Source: Desulfocapsa sp.
GTDB taxonomy: Bacteria; Desulfobacterota; Desulfobulbia; Desulfobulbales; Desulfocapsaceae
Assembly: GCA_029934815.1 (NCBI GenBank)
Contig: JAOZLM010000170.1
Span: forward strand, 1 to 5,564
Direction of reading: 5' to 3'
Length of the DNA: 5,564 nt
Shown here: positions 1 to 5,564 of the stretch, one piece after another
How positions within the stretch are numbered: position 1 is the first letter of the stretch
How the letters are laid out: every line of letters starts with the position of its first letter
The notes under the pieces: model-generated
The model's database searches: none
What the model saw: only the letters and a program-made list of their open reading frames with translations
Told to the model about the DNA's origin: nothing
Program-made: the position numbers and the translations under genes

Positions 1-8
1 GCAGCAAA

Positions 9-14
9 TTGACA
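9..14 (+). promoter_or_regulatory. possible -35 hexamer, unpaired
   Basis: A perfect TTGACA lies 40 nt before the first start codon. No good -10 element sits 16-18 nt downstream; that stretch is only an A/T run. The nearest TATAAT-like string (TAATAT at 23-28) is too close. A start site at the expected distance would also fall on the ribosome binding site. It may therefore be chance, with the real promoter upstream of the window. Confidence 0.15.
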
Positions 15-40
15 CTGCTAAATAATATTTAAAAATTTAA

Positions 41-47
41 AAGGAGA
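41..47 (+). promoter_or_regulatory. strong Shine-Dalgarno site of the binding-protein gene
   Basis: AAGGAGA is a near-perfect match to the anti-Shine-Dalgarno sequence and ends 7 nt before the ATG at 55. It sits in a very A/T-rich leader (about 19-42) that should be weakly structured. It is the only strong free-standing ribosome binding site in the operon. This fits the high expression usually needed for a periplasmic binding protein, and it fixes the start codon. Confidence 0.85.
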
Positions 48-54
48 TTACGCA

Positions 55-1650
55 ATGAGAAAAGCAGTCAAATCTTTTGTCTTATTTACTCTAATTGGTG
101 GGCTGGCTCTGACACTGTTATTGCCTGGGGTAGCCACATCCAAAACCCTGAAATGGGCCTTCCAGGGTGATGCCAATTCCCTGGATCCACATTCATTAAA
201 TGAAACCTTTCTTATCGGCTATCTTGGAAATATCTATGAAGGACTTGTCCGAAGAGATGGCGATCTGAAAATCGAACCAGCCCTGGCTGAAAGCTGGGAA
301 TTAATGGAACCGACCCGCTGGCGTTTTCATCTGCGCAAAGGGGTTAAATTCCATAATGGTAACGATTTTAATGCTGATGATGTGGTATTCACCCTTGCAA
401 GAACACGAACAGAAGGGTCGAGTTTTAAAACCCGTGTGTCCACAGTCAAAGAGATAATCAAAATTGATGATTATACAGTTGACTTTATAACTACCCAGCC
501 TAACCCCATCCTGGTTTCCGAATGGGACAGCTGGTATATGATGGATAAGGAATGGTGTGAAAAAAATGGTGCTATTGAAGCTGCCAGTGTCAGTAAAGGT
601 ACTGAAAACTTTGCCACTCGTAATGAAAATGGCACAGGACCCTTTGTTGTAACGGAACGACAGACTGATGTTAAATCAGTCATGAAACCATTTGATGGAT
701 GGTGGGACACTCCTACACATAATCTTACAGAAGTAATTTTTACTCCAATCACTTCGGATGCCACACGAGTAGCTGCACTTTTGTCTGGCGAAATTGATAT
801 GATGTACCCGGTACCGGTTCAGGATATCAAAAGAGTAAACAGCAACGCAGGCACCAGCGTATTATCTGGCCCTGAAACACGCACCATCTTTTTAGGACTC
901 AATCAGTATGATGATGAACTTGGCTCCTCTGATGTGAAGGGAAAGAATCCCTTAAAAGATAAGCGTGTGCGCCAGGCATTTTACCAGGCAGTCAATATTG
1001 ACGCCATAAGCAAAAAAATCATGAGGGGCTTGAGTGATCCTTCTGCTATCATGATTTCTCCCAAACAGTTCCAACCCTTTGGAAAAGAATTCAAACGCCT
1101 GGCCTATGACCCTGCATCTTCAAAAAAACTCCTGACTGAAGCGGGATATCCCGATGGATTCAGTATCGGTATGGACTGTCCGAATAACCGCTATGTCAAT
1201 GACGAACAGATCTGTCAGGCAGTAACATCCATGCTGGCAAAAGTTGGTGTAAAAGTAAATTTGAAGGCAGTGCCTAAAGCGCAATACTTTAAGAAAATCA
1301 TGGCTTTTGATACTGACTTCTACCTGCTTGGATGGACACCTTCAAGTTTTGACAGTTGGAATGTTCTTTTCAATTTGATAGGCACTCGTGACGAGGAATC
1401 CGGACGTGGAAAATTTAATTTTGGTAAATACTCAAATGCCAAAATTGATAAACTGACTGATCAAATATTGAGTGAAACAGATCTTGATAAACGAAATCAG
1501 ATGATCAAAGAAGCTTTTCAGATTCTGAATGATGAGGTTGGCTATATTCCCATGCATCAGCAGGCACTGGCCTGGGGAAAGAAAGATAACATCGATCTGG
1601 TTCAACGGGCTGACAATCAATTTGTGTTAAAGAACGTAACTGTAAAATAG
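55..1650 (+). CDS. periplasmic solute-binding protein, family 5 (peptide ABC importer)
   Basis: Captures the ligand in the periplasm and delivers it to the permease encoded just downstream. The 531-residue product matches the usual size of DppA/OppA/NikA-type proteins. Residues 1-29 look like a type I signal peptide: Arg2 and Lys3, a hydrophobic core at about 8-23, and a likely cut after Ala27-Thr-Ser29. There is no lipobox cysteine, so it is not a lipoprotein. The family 5 core follows: NSLDP (41-45), a YEGLVRRDG segment (61-69), and the LAESWE...FHLRKGVKFHNG...ADDVVFTL block (about 77-114). GTGPF (193-197) and LGWTPSSFDSW (425-435) lie in the later domains, with Asp433 about where peptide-binding members place the acid that holds the ligand amino group. 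The start is set by AAGGAGA at 41-47. The operon context supports a DppA-like role, but the substrate is unknown, so no symbol is given. Confidence 0.93.
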   Translation: MRKAVKSFVLFTLIGGLALTLLLPGVATSKTLKWAFQGDANSLDPHSLNETFLIGYLGNIYEGLVRRDGDLKIEPALAESWELMEPTRWRFHLRKGVKFHNGNDFNADDVVFTLARTRTEGSSFKTRVSTVKEIIKIDDYTVDFITTQPNPILVSEWDSWYMMDKEWCEKNGAIEAASVSKGTENFATRNENGTGPFVVTERQTDVKSVMKPFDGWWDTPTHNLTEVIFTPITSDATRVAALLSGEIDMMYPVPVQDIKRVNSNAGTSVLSGPETRTIFLGLNQYDDELGSSDVKGKNPLKDKRVRQAFYQAVNIDAISKKIMRGLSDPSAIMISPKQFQPFGKEFKRLAYDPASSKKLLTEAGYPDGFSIGMDCPNNRYVNDEQICQAVTSMLAKVGVKVNLKAVPKAQYFKKIMAFDTDFYLLGWTPSSFDSWNVLFNLIGTRDEESGRGKFNFGKYSNAKIDKLTDQILSETDLDKRNQMIKEAFQILNDEVGYIPMHQQALAWGKKDNIDLVQRADNQFVLKNVTVK

Positions 1651-1653
1651 TCT

Positions 1654-2640
1654 ATGCTCGCTTTTATTATCCGTAGACTACTTCAGTCTATGATCGTTAT
1701 GTTTTTCGTGGCAATGGTGGCGTTCCTCATGTTTAATTATGTGGGGGATCCCGTCCACCAGATGGTGGGGATTGATACCAGCTTCAAAGACCGTGAAGTG
1801 CTGCGTGAATCACTTGGATTGAATGATCCTGTTCCTCTCCAGTTTGTTCGCTTTATTACTAATGCCGCAAAATTTGAATTCGGTATCTCATACCAGCATA
1901 AACGATCTGTTACCGGTCTTTTTAAGGAAAGGCTGCCCGCCACGCTGGAACTTTCATTTGTGGCAGCATTTCTTTCACTGGTAGTAGGTGTACCCATGGG
2001 TGTTTACGCAGGAATAAAACCTGATGGGTGGCTCAGTAAAATATTTATGACGTTTTCTCTGGTGGGTGTGTCTCTACCCACTTTTCTTATTGGTATTCTG
2101 CTGATTTATATCTTTGCAGTAACGCTTGGCTGGCTGCCCTCGTATGGCCGTGGTGACGTGGTAAATTGGGGTTGGTGGTCTACAGGGATTACAACCTGGA
2201 GCGGATTAAAGGCTTTGATTATGCCGGCTATAACTTTGGGGTTGTTTCAACTTACCCTGATTATGCGTCTTGTTCGCTCAGAGATGCTGGAAGTTCTGCG
2301 AACAGATTATATTAAATTTGCCAGGGCAAGAGGGCTTAGCGACAGAGCCATCTATTTTGGTCATGCTTTGAAAAACACCCTTGTACCGGTAATTACTATA
2401 ACCGGTCTTCAGATTGGTTCCATTATCGCCTTTGCCATCATTACTGAAACGGTTTTCCAGTGGCCCGGCATGGGGCTTTTGTTTCTTCAGGCGATTCATA
2501 ATGTGGATATTCCAATTATGGCAGCATATTTAATGCTTGTGGCTTTCTTTTTTGTGGTGATTAACCTGATAGTGGACATTTTGTACTATGTGGTTGATCC
2601 ACGTTTACGACTAGATCTTGGCAAGGCGAACGGGGCATGA
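1654..2640 (+). CDS. dppB: peptide-type ABC transporter permease DppB
   Basis: One of the two inner-membrane subunits that form the transport channel. It has 328 residues, close to E. coli DppB. The N-terminus MLAFIIRRLLQS leads into a first membrane helix (about 9-30). A periplasmic region follows, containing the family motif LGLNDPVPLQF (54-64) and FGIS (76-79). Five more hydrophobic segments lie at about 98-121, 131-158, 186-205, 245-268 and 288-313. The cytoplasmic EAA loop that docks on the ATPase is at about 218-245 (DYIKFARARGLS, then Asn241 and Pro245). ETVFQWPGMG (265-274) and the C-terminal VVDPRLR (313-319) are also typical. A tryptophan-rich loop at 171-182 is shared, as I recall, with a proteobacterial subgroup. 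The start lies 3 nt after the preceding stop without a clear Shine-Dalgarno site, so translation is probably coupled. The 3' end overlaps dppC by 4 nt. Confidence 0.94.
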   Translation: MLAFIIRRLLQSMIVMFFVAMVAFLMFNYVGDPVHQMVGIDTSFKDREVLRESLGLNDPVPLQFVRFITNAAKFEFGISYQHKRSVTGLFKERLPATLELSFVAAFLSLVVGVPMGVYAGIKPDGWLSKIFMTFSLVGVSLPTFLIGILLIYIFAVTLGWLPSYGRGDVVNWGWWSTGITTWSGLKALIMPAITLGLFQLTLIMRLVRSEMLEVLRTDYIKFARARGLSDRAIYFGHALKNTLVPVITITGLQIGSIIAFAIITETVFQWPGMGLLFLQAIHNVDIPIMAAYLMLVAFFFVVINLIVDILYYVVDPRLRLDLGKANGA

Positions 2641-3599
2641 AGAAATCTTCGCAGAGTATGCTCGATACAAACAAAACTAATCGATTTATTGGTGCGTTAA
2701 AGCGGTTTTTTGATGGTGATATCTTTTATTCCTACCGTCGCTCACCCGTGACGATTATCGCGTCCATTCTTACGATACTCATCCTTGTAAGTGCTGTTGG
2801 CGCTCCCTTGATTGCTCCTCAGAATCCATTTGATATGGGCAGTCTTGACCTGATGGATTCTCATATTCCTCCGGCCTGGGAAGAAGGAGGAGATGATCGT
2901 TTCCTCCTTGGGACTGACGATCAGGGACGCGATCTTCTTTCCACTATTCTTTATGGATCACGCATCTCATTACTGGTTGGCTTTTCAAGCGTTGTTTTTG
3001 CCTTGATTCTTGGTGTGGGGCTTGGCCTGCTATCCGGCTATGTTGGTGGAACCCTGGATGCTGTCATTATGCGGATTGCTGAAGTCCAGATAAGTTTCCC
3101 TGCCATTCTGATTGCTCTGCTGGTGGATGGTGTTTTGCGCACCATGATTCCTGAAGCTGACACTGAACACCTTGCTATTTCAGTACTGATCTTTTCCATT
3201 GGTATCTCAGGATGGGTGCAGTACGCAAGAACCGTGAGAAGCTCGACCATGGTTGAAAAAAACAAAGAATATGTACTCGCTGCCCGTGTGATTGGTATCC
3301 GTCCGGGTTTGATCATGCTGCGTCACATCTTGCCCAATGTCATGGGGCCAGTACTTGTTATCGGAACAATTCATCTGGCTGTTGCGATAGTTACCGAGGC
3401 CACTCTCTCCTTCCTGGGTGTTGGGGTACCGGTAACACAACCATCACTGGGAACCCTGATTCGAATTGGTAATGATTTTTTATTTTCCGGTGAATGGTGG
3501 ATTACTATTTTTCCAGCCATTACACTGGCGGTTTTAGTCTTATCTGTGAACCTGCTTGGCGACTGGCTGCGCGATGCATTGAACCCAAAACTCAGGTAA
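2637..3599 (+). CDS. dppC: peptide-type ABC transporter permease DppC
   Basis: The second channel subunit, partner of DppB in the inner membrane. It has 320 residues, slightly longer than E. coli DppC because of a longer N-terminal cytoplasmic tail and first periplasmic stretch. Membrane helix 1 is at about 38-60 and is followed by APQNP (60-64). The family block LLGTDDQGRDLLS...YGSR (90-109) precedes helix 2. Further hydrophobic segments lie at about 112-134, 142-168, 179-200, 236-258 and 288-310. The EAA loop is at 211-233 (EYVLAARVIG, ending in LP at 232-233). EATLSFLGVG and the C-terminal LLGDWLRDALNPKLR are diagnostic of the DppC/OppC family. The start is within an ATGA overlap with the dppB stop, and AAGG at 2623-2626 is a plausible ribosome binding site. 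In-frame Met8 (2658) is a less likely alternative start. Confidence 0.94.
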   Translation: MKKSSQSMLDTNKTNRFIGALKRFFDGDIFYSYRRSPVTIIASILTILILVSAVGAPLIAPQNPFDMGSLDLMDSHIPPAWEEGGDDRFLLGTDDQGRDLLSTILYGSRISLLVGFSSVVFALILGVGLGLLSGYVGGTLDAVIMRIAEVQISFPAILIALLVDGVLRTMIPEADTEHLAISVLIFSIGISGWVQYARTVRSSTMVEKNKEYVLAARVIGIRPGLIMLRHILPNVMGPVLVIGTIHLAVAIVTEATLSFLGVGVPVTQPSLGTLIRIGNDFLFSGEWWITIFPAITLAVLVLSVNLLGDWLRDALNPKLR

Positions 3600-3609
3600 T
3601 AACAGCAAT

Positions 3610-4584
3610 ATGAATAAACCATTGCTTAGCGTTGAAAACCTGCGCATCGAATTTCCAACCCGGCGTGGTACCCTTGTCGCTGTTGATGACATCTCTTTTA
3701 CAATCGATCCCGGAGAAATTTTGGGGGTAGTTGGTGAATCAGGGGCTGGAAAATCCTTAACCGGTCAATCTATCATCGGACTGTTAGAACCTCCTGGAAG
3801 AATTGCCAGCGGCAGCATCAAACTAAACGATCGTCGCCTGGATAATTTACCCTACGCGCAGATGAAAAAGATCCGTGGAAAAGAGATCGGGATGATATTC
3901 CAGGATCCCTTGACCAGTCTAAATCCTTTGTACACCATTGGCCGCCAATTGACCGAAACCATCCAGACTCACACAGACATGACTGGTAAGCAGGCGAAAA
4001 AACATGCTATCAGTCTCTTGGAAGAAGTTGGGATTCCTGCAGCAGCAAAACGCATTGATCATTATCCTTATCAGTTTTCCGGTGGTATGCGGCAGCGTGT
4101 GGTTATTGCTCTGGCCCTTTGTGTCAATCCAAAGCTGATTATTGCCGATGAACCAACCACGGCACTGGATGTTTCAATTCAGGCCCAGATTATTACTCTC
4201 TTAAAAAAACTCTGCGCTGACCATGGAACTGCTGTTATCCTTATTACCCATGATATGGGAGTCATTGCAGAAACAGCTGATAGAGTTGCAGTAATGTATG
4301 CAGGCCGTCTGGTAGAAATTGGCAAAGTGCGGCAGGTTGTAAAAGAGGCCACACACCCATACACCAAAGGCTTGATGAGTGCAATTCCATCCCTCACTCA
4401 CCGCATGGAAGAGTTGACACAGATTGATGGAACAATGCCTAGACTAAGTGATATTCCAAAAGGATGTTCATTTCATCCCCGTTGCCCTGAATGCATGGAT
4501 GTGTGCAAGGAAAAGCAACCCGAACTGATCGACATCGGCCCTACCCAGGTGGCCTGCTGGAGCTATCATGACAGGCAAATCTAA
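3610..4584 (+). CDS. dppD: peptide ABC transporter ATP-binding subunit DppD
   Basis: Cytoplasmic ATPase that pairs with DppF to power import. It has 324 residues, normal for DppD/OppD. The Walker A motif is GESGAGKS (42-49), the Q-loop is FQDP with Gln98, and the ABC signature is FSGGMRQR (156-163). Walker B runs LIIADEP (176-182) with catalytic Glu181, the D-loop is TALD (184-187), and the switch histidine is His214. Phe15 may be the aromatic that stacks on adenine. After the ATPase domain comes the oligopeptide C-terminal domain, with HPYTKGL at 249-255. Four cysteines follow (286, 292, 299, 316; spacing 5, 6, 16) in the pattern linked to a [4Fe-4S] cluster. Met with Arg in the signature (GGMRQR) is usual for the D rather than the F subunit. 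The start is 10 nt after dppC, with only a weak, distant AGG before it. The 3' end overlaps dppF by 17 nt. Confidence 0.94.
   Translation: MNKPLLSVENLRIEFPTRRGTLVAVDDISFTIDPGEILGVVGESGAGKSLTGQSIIGLLEPPGRIASGSIKLNDRRLDNLPYAQMKKIRGKEIGMIFQDPLTSLNPLYTIGRQLTETIQTHTDMTGKQAKKHAISLLEEVGIPAAAKRIDHYPYQFSGGMRQRVVIALALCVNPKLIIADEPTTALDVSIQAQIITLLKKLCADHGTAVILITHDMGVIAETADRVAVMYAGRLVEIGKVRQVVKEATHPYTKGLMSAIPSLTHRMEELTQIDGTMPRLSDIPKGCSFHPRCPECMDVCKEKQPELIDIGPTQVACWSYHDRQI
4559..4562 (+). promoter_or_regulatory. Shine-Dalgarno site of dppF inside dppD
   Basis: GGAG lies 5 nt before the ATG at 4568, within the last codons of dppD. Upstream in the same frame the nearest stop is TGA at 4526-4528, with no ATG, GTG or TTG between it and 4568. 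That makes 4568 the first possible start, and this site supports it. Confidence 0.6.
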
Positions 4585-5564
4585 CAACGAACCATTATTA
4601 AAAGCCACTGGACTGAAGCAGAATTTTGAAGTATCAAAACCATTGCTTAACAGATTGATCGAGAGACAACCCCGCCAATTTTTAAAAGCTGTCAATGGGG
4701 TTGATTTTTCTGTGCAACGCGGTGAAACATTTGCCTTGGTGGGAGAGTCGGGATGTGGAAAATCAACCATTGCGAATATGGTGGTAGGTCTTTATACACC
4801 AACTTCCGGGAAGATTTATTTTGATGGTAAAGATATGTCTGCCATTGCAAATCATAAGGAAGAGATGCAACTGCGACGACGTATGGCCATGATTTTTCAG
4901 GATCCCTATGCAAGCCTGAACCCTCGCTGGCGTGTATCTAAAATCGTCAATGAACCCATCCGCGCTTTTGGACTTTTAAAAGAAAAACAAGCTATTCTGG
5001 AACGAACAGCAAGCCTGCTTCGTCAGGTTGGCCTGGCTGCACGGGATGGAGATAAATTCCCCCATGAATTTTCCGGAGGGCAGCGGCAGAGGATTTCAAT
5101 AGCCAGAGCCCTGGCCAGTGAACCCGAATTTATTGTTTGTGATGAACCTACATCTGCTCTGGATGTTTCTGTCCAGGCACAGATCCTCAATTTGATGAAG
5201 AATCTTCAGCGCCAGTTTGATCTATCCTATCTTTTCATATCCCATGATCTGGCTGTTGTTCGCCATATGGCTGATCGTGTTGGTGTTATGTATCTTGGCA
5301 GACTGTGTGAAACTGCACAGGCTGACGATCTGTTTGCTGAGCCGCTGCATCCCTATACCAAACTGTTGATAGGCACTATTCCAGACATCGATATGACAGG
5401 AAAGGAAAGGACAGCTGTAAAAGGAGAAATTCCAAATCCAATGGATCCACCCACCGGATGCCCGTTCCACCCTCGATGTCCGTTGGTAAAAGATCACTGC
5501 AGAGAGCATCAACCCATTCTGACACCTGTTGGCAATAACAGAAGTGTTGCTTGCCATGCCGTCA
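4568..5564 (+). CDS. dppF: peptide ABC transporter ATP-binding subunit DppF (3' end cut by window)
   Basis: The second ATPase of the importer, acting as a heterodimer with DppD. The frame is open from 4568 to the window edge: 332 codons and no stop, against about 334 residues in E. coli DppF, so only a few residues should be missing. An N-terminal stretch (about 20-40) carries the extended KPLLNRL...RQPRQFLKAV region before the ATPase core. Walker A is GESGCGKST (59-67), the Q-loop is FQDP with Gln111, and the signature is FSGGQRQR (168-175), typical of the F subunit. Walker B ends VCDEP (190-194) with Glu193, the D-loop is SALD (196-199), and the switch histidine is His226. HPYTKLL (261-267) opens the C-terminal oligopeptide domain. 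Cysteines 298, 304, 311 and 329 (spacing 5, 6, 17) match the [4Fe-4S] motif. It starts 17 nt inside dppD, so the two should be made in coupled amounts. Confidence 0.94.
   Translation, partial: MTGKSNNEPLLKATGLKQNFEVSKPLLNRLIERQPRQFLKAVNGVDFSVQRGETFALVGESGCGKSTIANMVVGLYTPTSGKIYFDGKDMSAIANHKEEMQLRRRMAMIFQDPYASLNPRWRVSKIVNEPIRAFGLLKEKQAILERTASLLRQVGLAARDGDKFPHEFSGGQRQRISIARALASEPEFIVCDEPTSALDVSVQAQILNLMKNLQRQFDLSYLFISHDLAVVRHMADRVGVMYLGRLCETAQADDLFAEPLHPYTKLLIGTIPDIDMTGKERTAVKGEIPNPMDPPTGCPFHPRCPLVKDHCREHQPILTPVGNNRSVACHAV

Noticed and set aside
1625..1640. GTTA...TAAC short inverted repeat near the end of the binding-protein gene
   Set aside because: A 4-bp A/T-rich stem without a following U tract is too weak to act as a terminator or attenuator.
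2385..2406. Two ACCGGT palindromes close together in dppB, possible operator
   Set aside because: They fall inside codons for a conserved membrane segment just after the EAA loop, and nothing suggests an internal promoter there.
4468..4770. Open frame of 100 codons on the - strand across the dppD/dppF junction
   Set aside because: It is antisense to two clearly conserved coding regions, including the cysteine motif and the dppF Walker A region. Its composition looks like a by-product of those codons.
3901..4907. Shared 10-mer CAGGATCCCT at 3901-3910 and 4898-4907, possible direct repeat
   Set aside because: Both copies encode the conserved Q-loop Gln-Asp-Pro in the two paralogous ATPases. 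The match does not extend, so it reflects protein homology.
5222..5557. Open frame of 111 codons on the - strand
   Set aside because: It lies wholly opposite the conserved C-terminal half of dppF. Its translation shows no recognisable motif, and no ribosome binding site or family match was evident.

Overview
The window holds one compact operon for an ATP-driven peptide-type importer of the Dpp/Opp/Nik family. All genes are on the + strand, in the order periplasmic binding protein, permease B, permease C, ATPase D, ATPase F. The organism is most likely a Gram-negative proteobacterium. The binding protein has a type I signal peptide without a lipobox cysteine, so it would be free in the periplasm. 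GC content looks moderate (mid-40s percent by eye), and the permeases and ATPases resemble proteobacterial homologues. I cannot place it to class from sequence alone.

Layout: 1-54 is the end of an upstream non-coding region, with a strong ribosome binding site. 55-1650 encodes the solute-binding protein. 1654-2640 and 2637-3599 encode the two permeases. 3610-4584 encodes the first ATPase. 4568 to the window edge encodes the second ATPase, which is open at its 3' end and probably lacks only a few residues. Junctions are +3 nt, a 4-nt ATGA overlap, +10 nt and a 17-nt overlap, so the five genes are almost certainly co-transcribed and translationally coupled. There is no non-coding stretch longer than 54 nt, and I see no terminator, RNA gene, mobile element, repeat array or CRISPR.

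How it works: the binding protein captures a ligand in the periplasm and docks on the DppB-DppC channel. The DppD-DppF ATPase pair drives inward transport. All ATPase motifs are intact in both subunits, and both carry the four-cysteine C-terminal motif linked to a [4Fe-4S] cluster. The substrate (di/oligopeptide, or another family 5 ligand such as glutathione, nickel chelate or an opine) cannot be fixed from sequence.

I looked for an undescribed system and did not find one. This is an ordinary, intact transporter operon, and the findings are modest points about regulation, specificity and cofactor.
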